DNA from: Bordetella genomosp. 8
GTDB taxonomy: Bacteria > Pseudomonadota > Gammaproteobacteria > Burkholderiales > Burkholderiaceae_B
Direction: 5' to 3'
NCBI RefSeq assembly: GCF_002119685.1
Contig: NZ_CP021108.1
Span: 1,798,001 to 1,862,000, forward strand
DNA: 64,000 bases
The notes below the pieces were generated by a model. That model ran no database searches, was not told the origin of the DNA, and saw nothing but the letters and a program-made list of their open reading frames with translations. The position numbers and the translations under genes were made by a program. Below are positions 10,188 to 19,610 of this stretch, one piece after another; within the stretch, counting starts at the first letter, position 1, and every line of letters starts with the position of its first letter.

Positions 10188-10729
10188 GAGAGGGTTCTCC
10201 GTAGTCATGACACGCCGATATCGGCGCGTGACCTCGGGTCACCCGGGCTGCGGACTGCGGCAGAGCAAGCGTGCGGGGCAAACCTGAGCGCTGCCCAGGC
10301 CTGTCCGCGCCGGTCAGGCAGGCACTTCGTGCCAAATGGCACGTGGTTCGGTCAGCAGGGGAGTCAGGTTCACGAATTGTGGTTGACGAATAATTGCTGT
10401 GAACGACAGGCGCGGCAAAGGGGTACGGCGCGCGCCTGGTGCTTTAATACGACGGTATTGCTTGTTTGCTTCAGAGCCGCGCGCGGCATGCAACGGACCT
10501 GGCTGGGACGCGTCAGGGAACTTGGCCTTCGCGTACTCGTCAGGGCGCGGTTGCGCCGGCGACCGGATGACCCCGAGGCTGAATCTGGCAGACGGTACAA
10601 TAGCGGTCTGCGCACCGGACGGAATCGTCCCCCGACGGAGTTGCTCAGGAAAGTGCATCTGAACGTGCATCTCTACGCCAGGCGGCCATTCTGCCCCACA
10701 ATTCAGCCCCTTAAGGCTGTCCCGATTAT
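10188..10729. promoter_or_regulatory. Long rne-rluC intergenic region
   Basis: This 542-nt interval carries the divergent start regions of rne and rluC. Next to rne is a perfect 14-bp palindrome, CGCCGATATCGGCG (10213-10226), in the leader. Enteric rne is autoregulated through a long 5' leader, so a similar role is possible here. Towards rluC there is a TACAAT -10-like hexamer (10596-10601) without a clear -35 box, and a GGAACTT-N16-TCAGG sequence (10517-10544) like a sigma-E promoter. No convincing gene was found in it. Confidence 0.5.
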
Positions 10730-11770
10730 ATGCCGCTTTTCGCAATGCGCAAAGAAGACACTTCCCGCCGCCGCCGCAAGCTCAAAAACGACAGCGCCCA
10801 GGCCTCGCGCCCTGTCGCCAGCGCCCGTCCGGCGCCCGTCGCACCGGCCGCGCCCGCGGTGCGGATGATCGAGATCGGCGACGAACACAGCGGGCAGCGG
10901 CTGGACAACTTCCTGTTCCGCGTCTGCAAGGGCGTGCCCAAGAGCCACATCTACAAGGCCATCCGCGACGGCCAGGTCCGAGTCAACAAAGGCCGGATCG
11001 CCGTCGACCACCGGCTGGAAGCCGGCGATCTGGTGCGGGTCCCGCCGCTGCGCCTGCCGCGGCCCGACGAGGCTCGCGCGGTGCCGCCGTCCGAATTCCC
11101 CGTCGTCTTCGAAGACGACGCCCTGCTGGTGGTCGACAAGCCGGCCGGCATCGCCGTGCACGGCGGCAGCGGCGTGGCCTTCGGCGTGATCGAGCGCCTG
11201 CGCGCCGCGCGCCCCCAGGCGCCCATGCTGGAACTGGCGCACCGGCTGGATCGGGAAACGTCCGGCCTGCTCATGGTGGCCAAGAAGCGCAATGCCCTGC
11301 TCAGTCTGCATCGCATGTTGCGCGAAGGGCAGGGCGGCAAGCGCTATTACGCGCTGGTTTACGGCGATTGGGTCAACGACCGGCAGCACATCAAGCTGCC
11401 GCTGACCAAATGGACGACGGCGTCCGGCGAACGGCGCGTGCGTGTGGATCGCGACGGCCAGGCCGCCCACACCATCGTCACGCTGAAACAGCGCTATGGC
11501 AAGTTCAGCCTGGTGGAAGCCGAGCTGCGTACCGGCCGCACGCACCAGATCCGTGTCCACCTGGCGTCCGTGGGATTTCCCATCGTCGGCGACGATAAAT
11601 ACGGGGATGATGCGATCCGGCTGTCGTTCGCCCGCAAGGGCTTCGCGCGGATGTTCCTGCATGCGCACCATCTGGATATACCTCATCCCCTGACCGGGGA
11701 GCCCCTCAGCCTGGAGGCACCCCTGCCTCCGGCGTGCCTAGACATACTGAAAAGCCTGGAGTCCGACTGA
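10730..11770 (+). CDS. rluC: 23S rRNA pseudouridine synthase RluC
   Basis: A 346-residue RluA-family pseudouridine synthase. A basic N-terminal tail is followed by an S4 RNA-binding domain (about residues 55-115) and the catalytic domain with the signature HRLDRETSG, whose Asp (about residue 174) is the nucleophile. RluC modifies three uridines of 23S rRNA in E. coli. Position opposite rne is the usual place of rluC in proteobacteria, which supports RluC over RluD. The HAD hydrolase gene starts 1 nt after its stop. Confidence 0.92.
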   Translation: MPLFAMRKEDTSRRRRKLKNDSAQASRPVASARPAPVAPAAPAVRMIEIGDEHSGQRLDNFLFRVCKGVPKSHIYKAIRDGQVRVNKGRIAVDHRLEAGDLVRVPPLRLPRPDEARAVPPSEFPVVFEDDALLVVDKPAGIAVHGGSGVAFGVIERLRAARPQAPMLELAHRLDRETSGLLMVAKKRNALLSLHRMLREGQGGKRYYALVYGDWVNDRQHIKLPLTKWTTASGERRVRVDRDGQAAHTIVTLKQRYGKFSLVEAELRTGRTHQIRVHLASVGFPIVGDDKYGDDAIRLSFARKGFARMFLHAHHLDIPHPLTGEPLSLEAPLPPACLDILKSLESD

Positions 11771-11771
11771 T

Positions 11772-12428
11772 ATGCCCTATTCCTTGGTGGTGTTCGATTG
11801 GGATGGGACCCTGATGGACTCGACGCACAGCATCGTGGCGGCCATCCAGGCCGCCTGCCGGGACCTGGAACTGCCGGTTCCGTCCGCCTCGCAAGCCAGC
11901 TGGGTGATCGGGCTGTCGCTGGAAAGCGCGCTGCGCCGCGCGGTGCCCGACCTGACCCACGCCATGATGCCGCGCTTCCTGGAGCGATACCGGGTGCATT
12001 ACCTGTTGCGCGATCCCGAGCTCAAGCTGTTCGACGGCGTGCGCGAATTGCTGGCCGAATTGGCGGCACGGGACGTGAGGATGGCGGTGGCGACGGGCAA
12101 GAGCCGCGTGGGCCTGAACCGCGCGCTGGCCGCCAGCGGGCTGGTGGACGCCTTCGACGCGACGCGCTGCGCCGACGAAACCTTCAGCAAGCCTAACCCG
12201 ACCATGCTCTATGAAATCATGGACGAACTGGGCGTCCAGGGCGAACAGGTGGTGATGATAGGCGACACCTCGCACGATCTGCAGATGGCCACCAATGCCA
12301 GGGTGCATGGCGTCGGGGTGACCTACGGCGCGCATCTGCGCGACGAACTGGAAGCCCAGGCGCCGCAGGCGGTGATCGAATCGGTGTCCGGCCTGCGGGA
12401 CTGGCTGCTGCCGCGAGTCGGTCTATAA
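11772..12428 (+). CDS. HAD-superfamily hydrolase, phosphoglycolate phosphatase-like
   Basis: A 218-residue HAD-IA hydrolase. Motif I is FDWDGTLMDS with the nucleophile Asp9 and acid/base Asp11; motif III/IV features KPNP and MIGDTSHD follow. The helical cap sits between motifs I and II. Such enzymes dephosphorylate small phosphometabolites; relatives are named Gph or YqaB-like, but the substrate is unknown here. It begins one base after rluC and is almost certainly co-transcribed with it. Confidence 0.88.
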   Translation: MPYSLVVFDWDGTLMDSTHSIVAAIQAACRDLELPVPSASQASWVIGLSLESALRRAVPDLTHAMMPRFLERYRVHYLLRDPELKLFDGVRELLAELAARDVRMAVATGKSRVGLNRALAASGLVDAFDATRCADETFSKPNPTMLYEIMDELGVQGEQVVMIGDTSHDLQMATNARVHGVGVTYGAHLRDELEAQAPQAVIESVSGLRDWLLPRVGL

Positions 12429-12488
12429 CGGAAAATTGAAACCCGGCGAAGCACGGCTGCGGCACAATCCATGCCATAACATGCAAGC

Positions 12489-12504
12489 CGCCCCATGCGG
12501 GGCG
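12489..12504. other. GC hairpin upstream of msrP
   Basis: A perfect 6-bp stem CGCCCC/GGGGCG with an ATGC loop lies 24 nt before the msrP start and 60 nt after the HAD gene. It may be a weak terminator for the upstream pair or part of the msrP leader. Confidence 0.3.
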
Positions 12505-12527
12505 CCTAGCGCCAGCCGGAGATCGTC

Positions 12528-13502
12528 ATGCTCATACGCAAGCCTTCCGATGTAATACCTTCGGAAATTACGCCCGAACCCGTGTGGCAATCGCGGCGCG
12601 CCTGGATGGCGCGGGCCGGAGCGGTCGCGCTGGGCGCGGCCGGCATCGGCGCCGCCGGCCTGGGCGGCCGGCAGGCCTACGCGGCGGATGGCGCGCTGGC
12701 GCCCCTGCCCGGCACGCCGGACAAGCAGTTCGCCATCATGGACAAGCCCACGTCCTATGAAGACATCACTTCGTACAACAACTTCTACGAATTCGGCGTC
12801 GACAAGGGCGATCCCGCCCGCTACGCCAAGAGCCTGCGCACGCGTCCCTGGACGGTCAGCATAGAAGGCGAAGTCCAGAAGCCGCAGACCCTGGACATCG
12901 ACGCGCTGCTGAAACTGGCGCCGCAGGAAGAGCGCACTTACCGTATGCGCTGCGTCGAAGGCTGGTCCATGGTCATCCCCTGGGTGGGTTACTCGCTATC
13001 CGCCCTGCTGAACCAGGTGCAGCCCACCGGCAACGCCAAGTTCGTGCAGTTCATCAGCGCCGCGCAGCGCGACACCATGCCCGGCCTGCGCTATCCGGTC
13101 ATCGACTGGCCGTATGTCGAAGGGCTGCGGCTGGACGAAGCCATGCATCCGCTGACCTTGCTCACCTTTGGCCTGTACGGCAAGGTGCTGCCCAACCAGA
13201 GCGGCGCGCCGTTGCGTGTGGTCGTGCCATGGAAATACGGCTTCAAGTCGGCGAAGTCGCTGGTGGCCATCCGACTGGTGGAAAAAATGCCGGTTAGCGC
13301 GTGGATGAAGGCGGCGTCCAATGAGTACGGCTTTTATGCCAACGTGAATCCCAACGTGCCGCATCCGCGCTGGAGCCAGGCCACCGAACGCCGCATCGGC
13401 GAAGACGGCCTGTTCAGTCCCAAACGCAAGACCTTGATGTTCAACGGTTACGACCAGGTCGCGTCGCTGTACGCCGGCATGGACTTGCGGGCCAATTACT
13501 GA
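12528..13502 (+). CDS. msrP: Periplasmic methionine sulfoxide reductase, catalytic subunit MsrP
   Basis: Molybdopterin enzyme that reduces oxidised methionine in periplasmic proteins (formerly YedY). The 324-residue precursor has a Tat signal with QSRRAWMAR and a long Gly/Ala hydrophobic stretch, cut near AYAAD. The oxidoreductase molybdopterin domain fills the rest, with the Mo-coordinating Cys142 in MRCVEGWS. The stop overlaps the msrQ start (TGATG), so the pair is translationally coupled. Confidence 0.95.
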   Translation: MLIRKPSDVIPSEITPEPVWQSRRAWMARAGAVALGAAGIGAAGLGGRQAYAADGALAPLPGTPDKQFAIMDKPTSYEDITSYNNFYEFGVDKGDPARYAKSLRTRPWTVSIEGEVQKPQTLDIDALLKLAPQEERTYRMRCVEGWSMVIPWVGYSLSALLNQVQPTGNAKFVQFISAAQRDTMPGLRYPVIDWPYVEGLRLDEAMHPLTLLTFGLYGKVLPNQSGAPLRVVVPWKYGFKSAKSLVAIRLVEKMPVSAWMKAASNEYGFYANVNPNVPHPRWSQATERRIGEDGLFSPKRKTLMFNGYDQVASLYAGMDLRANY

Positions 13503-14173
13503 TGCCAGCCGCCAGCCAGGCGCCGCGCCGGCAGCTGTCGGCCGCGACGGTGAGCCGTTTCAAGCCCATCCTGTTCCTGCTGGGATTGTTCCCGCTGGCG
13601 CGTTGGATCTGGCTGGGCACGCATAACGGCCTGACGGCGAATCCGGTCGAGTTCCTGACCCGATCGGCGGGCACCTGGACCTTCGTTTGCCTGCTGGTGA
13701 CCTTGGGGATCACGCCGCTGCGGCGCCTTGCCGGCCAGCCCGCCCTGGTGCGTTTGCGCCGCATGTGCGGGCTATTTGCGTTCTTCTACGGCTTTCTGCA
13801 CTTCATGTCCTGGGTGGCCTGGGATCGGGGTTTCGATCCGGCGTCCATGCTGCAGGACGTGGGCGAGCGGCCTTTCATTACCGTGGGCTTCGCCGCCTTC
13901 GTGCTCATGAGCGCGCTCGCCTTCACATCCACGCAGGCCGCCATGCGACGGATGGGCAAGCGGTGGCAGAGGCTGCACCGCGCGATCTACGCGATCGGCG
14001 TCCTGGCGTGGCTGCACTTGTTCTGGCACAAGGCCGGCAAGCATGACTTCGAGCAGCCGGTGGTGTATGGCAGCGTGCTGGCGGTATTGCTGGCGTGGCG
14101 GCTGGTGGTATGGGCGGCCAACCGGCGCAAGGCCGGCGCCGCACCGGCGGCCCAAGGGTTGGCGCGGCGCTGA
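13502..14173 (+). CDS. msrQ: Haem-binding membrane subunit MsrQ
   Basis: A 223-residue inner-membrane ferric-reductase-like protein that passes electrons from the respiratory chain or flavin reductase to MsrP. It has about six hydrophobic segments and conserved His residues in GFLHFMSW and WLHLFWHK typical of b-type haem ligation in the YedZ family. The ATG shares a base with the msrP stop. The last 20 residues are basic and cytoplasmic. Confidence 0.93.
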   Translation: MPAASQAPRRQLSAATVSRFKPILFLLGLFPLARWIWLGTHNGLTANPVEFLTRSAGTWTFVCLLVTLGITPLRRLAGQPALVRLRRMCGLFAFFYGFLHFMSWVAWDRGFDPASMLQDVGERPFITVGFAAFVLMSALAFTSTQAAMRRMGKRWQRLHRAIYAIGVLAWLHLFWHKAGKHDFEQPVVYGSVLAVLLAWRLVVWAANRRKAGAAPAAQGLARR

Positions 14174-14247
14174 CGGCCTGTCCCGCGACATGCGCGACTA
14201 GGGCCCGCCGGATCGCCCGCCGGGACGCGCTTCGTCCGTTTACCGCA

Positions 14248-15096
14248 TCATCCGGTTCCATCCGCGGGCGGCTGCTCCTGCTCGGCAACCGGCAGGGCCA
14301 GCAGCAGCGCGGCCGTCTCCGCGTCGGGAATCCCGTCGTAGCGGGTAGGGCGGTAATGCATCTGGAATGCCGCGATCACGCGGCGGGTCTGGTCGTCCAT
14401 GATGCCGCTGTCCGGTACCGGGTAGCCGGCCAGCCGCAGGCGGTGCTGGAACCAGCTTGCGTCAGGCAACCCGTTCTTCGCGAAGAAGGCCTGGAAGAGC
14501 GGCGCCGCTTTTTCGTCGTACCAGCGCCCCAGCCCGGCGTCGGCCAGGCGATGCCACGGAAATAGCGGTCCGGGATCGACCTTGCGCTGCGGCGCGACGT
14601 CGCTGTGGGCGACGATGTTCTCGGGCCGCACGCTGTGGCGGCGGGCGATGTCGCGGACCAGCAGCATGACGGTCTGGATCTGGCTCTCGTGGAACGGCTC
14701 CCAGCGCAGCGTGCCGTCGGGCGCGCGGGTGTCCCCGCGGTTGACGATTTCTATGCCGATGGACGCATTGTTGATGGAGGTATGGCCATACCAGCTGCTG
14801 GCTCCCGCGTGCCAGGCGTTGCGGTCCTCGGGCACCAATTGGTACACATGGACCGGCTGGGTGTCGGTGATCAGGTAGTGCGCGCTGACGTCGCCGCGCG
14901 ACAAGGTCAGCAGCGATGCCCGATCGTCGCCGGCGGTGTAGTGCAGCACGATGAAACGCACGCGGCTGTCCTGGCTGACCGCCTGGATCGAACGGTCGAT
15001 CTCCAGGTCGGGCGCCCGGCGCGTTGCGCATCCCGCCACCGCCAGCATGGCAAGCAGGCTTAGGCTCGTGCAGACGAAGCCGGGCCGGATGGTCAT
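14248..15096 (-). CDS. amiD: N-acetylmuramoyl-L-alanine amidase, lipoprotein (AmiD-like)
   Basis: A zinc amidase that cleaves the MurNAc-L-Ala bond of murein fragments. The 282-residue precursor has a lipobox VAGC at about residue 26, so it is anchored as a lipoprotein. The amidase_2 domain has zinc ligands in FIVLHYTAGDD and AHSDVAPQRKVDPGP, and a peptidoglycan-binding-like segment with DAETAALLLAL follows. The architecture matches E. coli AmiD rather than cytoplasmic AmpD. The ATG at 15096 overlaps the stop of the methylase gene (ATGA), which decides the start. Confidence 0.9.
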   Translation of the reverse strand: MTIRPGFVCTSLSLLAMLAVAGCATRRAPDLEIDRSIQAVSQDSRVRFIVLHYTAGDDRASLLTLSRGDVSAHYLITDTQPVHVYQLVPEDRNAWHAGASSWYGHTSINNASIGIEIVNRGDTRAPDGTLRWEPFHESQIQTVMLLVRDIARRHSVRPENIVAHSDVAPQRKVDPGPLFPWHRLADAGLGRWYDEKAAPLFQAFFAKNGLPDASWFQHRLRLAGYPVPDSGIMDDQTRRVIAAFQMHYRPTRYDGIPDAETAALLLALPVAEQEQPPADGTG

Positions 15097-15842
15097 CGCG
15101 CCAGATAGAGAAAAAGCGTGGGCTTCTTGTCCAGATCGGGCGCTGGGCGGCTCTTCCAGTCGGCGATGGTGCGGGTGCGTATCCATTCGTCCGGCGTGGT
15201 CAGGGAGCGCGCCACGCACAGCCGGGTATCTCCGCGCAGCGTGTCGACCAACGCCGAAAACATGGCGGCATTGCGGTAGGGCGTTTCGATCAGCAGCTGC
15301 GTCTGGTTGGCGCGGCTGGATAGCTGTTCCCAACTGCGCAACTGGCGCGTGCGCTCGTTCGGCTCGACCGGCGCATAGCCATGGAAGGCAAAGCGCTGGC
15401 CGTCCAGTCCGCTGGCCATCAGCGCCAGCAGGATGGAAGACGGGCCGACCCACGGGCGCACCGTCAGGCCCATGCCGTGGGCGATGTCGGCCACCCGTGC
15501 CCCCGGGTCGGCGACGGCGGGGCAGCCGGCTTCCGACACCAGGCCGATTTCGCCGCCCTGCTTCAAAGGGCGCAGCCAGGCCTGGATCTGCGCGCCATCC
15601 GTTTTTTCCGCCAGCGTATGGATGGTGATGTCCTGCAGCGGGCGGATCGCGCCCACCTGTTTCAGGAAGGCGCGCGCGGTCTTGGCATTTTCGGCGATAT
15701 AGGTATCCAGGCGGGCGGCCAGTGCGCGCACTTCGGCGGGCAGCCAGCGGTCCACGGGTGCGTCGCCCAGGCCTACCGGAATGAGGTGCAATTGCCCTGG
15801 CTGGCCGGACGATTCCTGCGGCGGGGAAGCGTCCTGGCTCAT
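15093..15842 (-). CDS. RsmI-like SAM-dependent methyltransferase (tetrapyrrole methylase fold)
   Basis: A 249-residue protein of the tetrapyrrole methylase superfamily, closest in pattern to RsmI, which 2'-O-methylates C1402 of 16S rRNA. It keeps SEAGCPAVADPGARV, near the SDAGxP motif of RsmI, but with SEAG instead of SDAG, and has a different N-terminus (LIPVGLGDAPV rather than the RsmI glycine-rich start). It is probably the RsmI paralogue seen next to maf in betaproteobacteria; its substrate is not known. Start and stop overlap both neighbours by ATGA. Confidence 0.78.
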   Translation of the reverse strand: MSQDASPPQESSGQPGQLHLIPVGLGDAPVDRWLPAEVRALAARLDTYIAENAKTARAFLKQVGAIRPLQDITIHTLAEKTDGAQIQAWLRPLKQGGEIGLVSEAGCPAVADPGARVADIAHGMGLTVRPWVGPSSILLALMASGLDGQRFAFHGYAPVEPNERTRQLRSWEQLSSRANQTQLLIETPYRNAAMFSALVDTLRGDTRLCVARSLTTPDEWIRTRTIADWKSRPAPDLDKKPTLFLYLAR

Positions 15843-16450
15843 TGTCCGGTACCTGCCTGGGTCAACGGGTCCAGGCCGAATCCGGACAGCATGCCGGTCA
15901 ACGCGATCAGCGGCAGCCCGATGATCGCGGTGGGGTCGTCGCTGCGCATGCTTTCCATCAGCGCGATGCCCAGGCTTTCCGCCTTGGCGCTGCCGGCCGT
16001 ATCGTAGGGCGTCTCGGCGCGCAGATAGTGGTCGATGGCGGCGTCCGACAGGGGGCGGAAGCGGCACTGGGTGACGATATCGGCATGGACGGTCCGCTGG
16101 CCGTCGGTCACGGCCAGGGCGCTATGGAACTCGACTTCGCGGCCGGACAGCATGCGCAACTGTGCCTGCGCGCGTTCGAAGTCGCCGGGCTTGCCGATCG
16201 CCATGCCGTCCACGGTGGCGACCTGGTCCGAGCCGATGACCACGGCGCCCGGCTGGGTCGAGGCGACCGCGGCGGCCTTGGCGATCGCCAGGCGCACCGC
16301 CAGCGCCGCCGGCGCTTCGCCGGGCCCGGGGGTTTCGTCGACGCCGGGGGCGATGGTATCGAAGGGCAGGCGCAGCCGGGTCAGCAATTCCCGGCGATAG
16401 GGGGAGGTGGAGGCGAGGATCAGGCGCGGCACAGGCAAGGGCAGGGACAT
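15839..16450 (-). CDS. maf: Maf-family nucleoside triphosphate pyrophosphatase
   Basis: A 203-residue Maf protein of the YceF subgroup, which hydrolyses modified or canonical nucleoside triphosphates (in E. coli YceF, 7-methyl-GTP). The N-terminal LILASTSPYRRELL motif, the VIGSDQVA motif and the YDTAGSAKAE segment are all present. It is the first gene of a minus-strand trio with the methylase and amidase, joined by ATGA overlaps. It diverges from yceD, as in many proteobacteria. Confidence 0.93.
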   Translation of the reverse strand: MSLPLPVPRLILASTSPYRRELLTRLRLPFDTIAPGVDETPGPGEAPAALAVRLAIAKAAAVASTQPGAVVIGSDQVATVDGMAIGKPGDFERAQAQLRMLSGREVEFHSALAVTDGQRTVHADIVTQCRFRPLSDAAIDHYLRAETPYDTAGSAKAESLGIALMESMRSDDPTAIIGLPLIALTGMLSGFGLDPLTQAGTGQ

Positions 16451-16457
16451 GCGAGGT

Positions 16458-16487
16458 TTGACGGTTAGACGTAAGTCACGGTATTAT
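16458..16487 (+). promoter_or_regulatory. Sigma-70 promoter for yceD-rpmF-plsX-fab
   Basis: TTGACG (16458-16463) and TATTAT (16482-16487) are separated by 18 bp, a near-consensus promoter facing the yceD gene. It predicts a leader of about 140 nt that contains the 14-bp repeats. It starts 7 nt from the maf start codon on the other strand. Confidence 0.7.
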
Positions 16488-16524
16488 CTAACGTTTTCGC
16501 GGAAATTTCGTTGTTGCTTCCCGC

Positions 16525-16581
16525 GGCCGAAGCGAGTGTGGCCAAAGCGATGCGGCTAAAGCGATGCGGCCAAAGCAGCGG
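16525..16581. repeat. 14-bp tandem repeat in the yceD leader
   Basis: Four head-to-tail copies are seen: a diverged GGCCGAAGCGAGTGT, then GGCCAAAGCGATGC, GGCTAAAGCGATGC and GGCCAAAGCAGCGG. They occupy most of the leader between the promoter and yceD. Confidence 0.75.
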
Positions 16582-16632
16582 AAAAGAAACGAAAACGGAA
16601 CAAGCCCTGCGTAGCCGGGCAAGGAAGTCAGT

Positions 16633-17202
16633 ATGGCGCAGGCAGGCATTATCGACGCATTCGATTTTGCGCGATCGGGCAAGGAAGCTTCCGGCAGTTT
16701 GCCTTTGGCGCGCTTCGGGCGCGCCATGGAAGGGCTGCCGTTGCAACCGCGCGACGAAACCGGCCAGGTCCACTGGTCGGTGCGTGGCGAAACCGGCAAG
16801 CATGGCGAACCGCTGCTGCATCTGCACGTGCGGGCCGCGCCGCTGCTGGTTTGCCAACGCTGCATGGAGCCTTTTGTTTACCCCATCGATGCGCACGCAA
16901 GTCTGCATCTGGTGAAATCCGAAGCCGAACTCGATGACGGCCTCGGCGACGCCGCCCAGGAGGCGGACGACGCCGCGGCGGACGTCGACGAAGCGCCGGA
17001 AAAAGTGGTCGGTTCGCGCCATTTCGACGTGCTGGAGCAGGTCGAAGACGAACTGATCCTGAATATTCCCTACGTGCCCAGGCATGATGTCTGTCCGGGC
17101 GCGCCGCTGAAGACCAGCGCCGGCAAGCCGGCGCCGGACGCCGAAGCGGAAAGGCGTCCATCGCCGTTCGCGGTGCTGGAAAAATTGAAGCAAAAACATT
17201 GA
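16633..17202 (+). CDS. yceD: YceD family protein (DUF177)
   Basis: A 189-residue YceD/DUF177 protein; members are linked to 23S rRNA accumulation and lie upstream of rpmF. Cysteines in [11 protein letters not shown] and a third in DVCPG are the family's conserved features and suggest metal binding. An acidic insert rich in Asp, Glu and Ala occupies residues about 95-125. rpmF begins 52 nt later. The ATG follows an AAGGAAG ribosome binding site. Confidence 0.92.
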   Translation: MAQAGIIDAFDFARSGKEASGSLPLARFGRAMEGLPLQPRDETGQVHWSVRGETGKHGEPLLHLHVRAAPLLVCQRCMEPFVYPIDAHASLHLVKSEAELDDGLGDAAQEADDAAADVDEAPEKVVGSRHFDVLEQVEDELILNIPYVPRHDVCPGAPLKTSAGKPAPDAEAERRPSPFAVLEKLKQKH

Positions 17203-17254
17203 GGTCAACATCGGGCCGCATCGCGTACAATGCGCCCCGTTTCTAGGAGTCATC

Positions 17255-17437
17255 ATGGCTGTTCAACAAAACAAGAAGTCCCCGTCCAAGCGTGGCATGC
17301 ACCGCTCGCACGATTTCCTGACCGCGCCGTCCACGGCCATCGAACCCAACACGGGCGAAACGCATCTGCGTCACCACATCAGCCCGAACGGTTTCTACCG
17401 CGGCCGCAAGGTCATCAAGACCAAGAGCGACGAATAA
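17255..17437 (+). CDS. rpmF: 50S ribosomal protein L32
   Basis: A 60-residue basic ribosomal protein with the L32 start [20 protein letters not shown] and a central H-hairpin segment [12 protein letters not shown]. It lacks the zinc cysteines found in some L32 proteins. A TAGGAG ribosome binding site precedes the ATG, and a TACAAT hexamer (17226-17231) upstream may be an internal -10 box. Linkage to yceD and plsX is the classic arrangement. Confidence 0.97.
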   Translation: MAVQQNKKSPSKRGMHRSHDFLTAPSTAIEPNTGETHLRHHISPNGFYRGRKVIKTKSDE

Positions 17438-17500
17438 GGTCGTTGCGGATCGCGTGAACCGGACCCGCACTGATACGGCTGGCGCTGATACTTGGCACCC

Positions 17501-18580
17501 GTGATACGCATCGCCATCGACTGCATGGGCGGCGATATTGGCCTGCCCGTGACCATCCCCGCGTCGATCGAGTTCGCCCGCCGGTTTCCGGACGCGCGGC
17601 TGCTGCTGGTCGGGCTGCCCGACGCCATCGAAAAAGCGCTGGCGGGGTCGCGCGACGTGCCGCGCGACCGGCTGGAAATCCTGCCGGCGTCCGAGGTCGT
17701 CACGATGGACGATTCCGTCGAGGTCGCCCTGCGCCGCAAGAAGGATTCGTCCATGCGGATCGCCGCGCAGGCGGTCAAGGACGGCCGCGCGGATGCCTGC
17801 GTTTCGGCCGGCAACACCGGCGCGTGGATGGCAATCTCGCGGTACGTGCTCAAGACCCTGGATGGCATCGATCGTCCCGCCATCGCGACGTCGATACCCA
17901 ACCAGAAGGGCAAGTCCACCACGGTGCTGGACCTGGGCGCCAATGTCGATTGCTCGGCCGAGCACCTTCTGCAGTTCGCCATCATGGGCACGGCCCTGGC
18001 GCAGGCGCTCGACCATTGCGAGCGTCCCAGCGTCGGTCTATTGAACATCGGCGAAGAAGTCATCAAGGGCAATGAAGTCGTCAAGGAAGCCGCGGAGCTG
18101 CTGCGCGCCAGCCGGCTGAACTTCCACGGCAACGTGGAAGGCAACGACATATTCAAGGGCACGGTCGACGTCGTCGTCTGCGACGGTTTCGTCGGCAACG
18201 TGGTGCTCAAGTCCATCGAAGGACTGGCGCGGATGCTGTCCAGCATCATCCGCGAAGAATTCAAACGCAATCCCATCACCCTGCTGGCGGGCGCCATCGC
18301 GTCGCCGGTCCTGAACCGCCTGCGCAAACGCGTCGACAACCGGCGCTACAACGGCGCCGCCTTGCTCGGCCTGCGCGGCGTGGTCATCAAGAGCCATGGT
18401 TCGGCCGACAGCTATGCTTTCGGATTCGCGCTGCAACGGGCGCGCGAGGCCGTGGCCAGCAAGCTGCTGGAACGCACCAACCAGAGCATGGCCCAGATCA
18501 GGCAGCAGGGCATACCGACCAACACGTACACCAACGACGCGGCCATCACGCTGCCGCGCGCGGCAGGGGACTCCGCCTGA
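17501..18580 (+). CDS. plsX: Phosphate acyltransferase PlsX
   Basis: Converts acyl-ACP to acyl phosphate for glycerophospholipid synthesis at the membrane. It has 359 residues from the GTG at 17501, which gives the family start [12 protein letters not shown]; a TTG at 17492 would add three residues. The glycine-rich [10 protein letters not shown] and [13 protein letters not shown] segments are typical. Its stop overlaps the fabH start (TGATG), coupling phospholipid and fatty acid initiation enzymes. Confidence 0.95.
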   Translation: MIRIAIDCMGGDIGLPVTIPASIEFARRFPDARLLLVGLPDAIEKALAGSRDVPRDRLEILPASEVVTMDDSVEVALRRKKDSSMRIAAQAVKDGRADACVSAGNTGAWMAISRYVLKTLDGIDRPAIATSIPNQKGKSTTVLDLGANVDCSAEHLLQFAIMGTALAQALDHCERPSVGLLNIGEEVIKGNEVVKEAAELLRASRLNFHGNVEGNDIFKGTVDVVVCDGFVGNVVLKSIEGLARMLSSIIREEFKRNPITLLAGAIASPVLNRLRKRVDNRRYNGAALLGLRGVVIKSHGSADSYAFGFALQRAREAVASKLLERTNQSMAQIRQQGIPTNTYTNDAAITLPRAAGDSA

Positions 18581-19572
18581 TGAACCGCAATCCGCAGTAT
18601 TCGGTGATCGCCGGCTCCGGCAGCTATCTGCCGCCGCGCGTCGTATCCAATGACGACCTGGCCGCGGAACTGGCCACTCGCGACATCCAGACGTCCGACG
18701 CCTGGATCGTCGAGCGCACCGGCATCCGCCAGCGCCACATCGCCGACCGCGGCGTGACGACCAGCGACCTGGCGGTCGAGGCCGCGCGCCGCGCGCTCGA
18801 TGACGCCGGCCTGCAGCCGCAGGACATCGACCTCGTCATCGTCGCCACCTCCACGCCCGACTTCGTGTTTCCCAGCACTGCCTGCCTGGTTCAGGCCCGG
18901 CTGGGCATCAAGGGCGGGGCGGCCTTCGACGTCCAGGCCGTCTGCAGCGGTTTCGTGTACGCCCTCACCACCGCCGACAGCTTCATGCGCGCGGGCCGTT
19001 CGCGGCATGCGCTGGTCATCGGCGCGGAAGTGTTCTCGCGCATCCTGGACTGGAACGATCGCGGCACCTGCGTCCTGTTCGGCGACGGCGCCGGCGCGGT
19101 GGTGCTGTCCGCAGCGGAACAGCCGGGCATCCTGGCCGCGCAGCTGCACGCCGACGGTAGCCAGACCAAGATCCTGTGCGCGGCGGGCAACGTCGCCTAC
19201 GGCGAGGTCGTGGGCGATCCCTTCCTGCGCATGGATGGACAGGCCGTATTCAAGCAGGCGGTCACGGTGCTGGAACGTTCCGCGCGCGCCGTCTGCGAAG
19301 AAGCCGGCGTGACGCTGGACGCGGTCGATCTGCTGATCCCGCACCAGGCCAACGTCCGTATCCTGAACTTCCTGGCGCGCAAACTGGATCTGCCCGCGGA
19401 CAAATTGGTCGTCACCGTCGATCGCCATGCCAATACCTCGGCCGCCAGCGTGCCGCTGGCGCTGGATGCCGTTCGGCGCGAAGGACGCGCCAAGGCCGGC
19501 CAGCTGGTCCTGATGCAAGGTGTCGGTGGCGGCTTCACCTGGGGGTCGGTGCTGGCGCGCCTGACCGCCTGA
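18580..19572 (+). CDS. fabH: 3-oxoacyl-ACP synthase III
   Basis: Initiates fatty acid synthesis by condensing acetyl-CoA with malonyl-ACP. The 330-residue thiolase-fold enzyme has the complete triad Cys122 (in AVCSGF), His255 (in PHQANVR) and Asn285 (in HANTSAA). The length is normal. It overlaps plsX by one base and precedes fabD by 38 nt. Confidence 0.97.
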   Translation: MNRNPQYSVIAGSGSYLPPRVVSNDDLAAELATRDIQTSDAWIVERTGIRQRHIADRGVTTSDLAVEAARRALDDAGLQPQDIDLVIVATSTPDFVFPSTACLVQARLGIKGGAAFDVQAVCSGFVYALTTADSFMRAGRSRHALVIGAEVFSRILDWNDRGTCVLFGDGAGAVVLSAAEQPGILAAQLHADGSQTKILCAAGNVAYGEVVGDPFLRMDGQAVFKQAVTVLERSARAVCEEAGVTLDAVDLLIPHQANVRILNFLARKLDLPADKLVVTVDRHANTSAASVPLALDAVRREGRAKAGQLVLMQGVGGGFTWGSVLARLTA

Positions 19573-19610
19573 GCAGCCTCTACAACGCAATCTGATCTGA
19601 TCGCTCATCG

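Noticed and set aside
17205..17231. Strong internal promoter for rpmF
   Set aside because: A TACAAT hexamer is present but no good -35 box lies 16-18 bp upstream, so it is mentioned only as a possibility.
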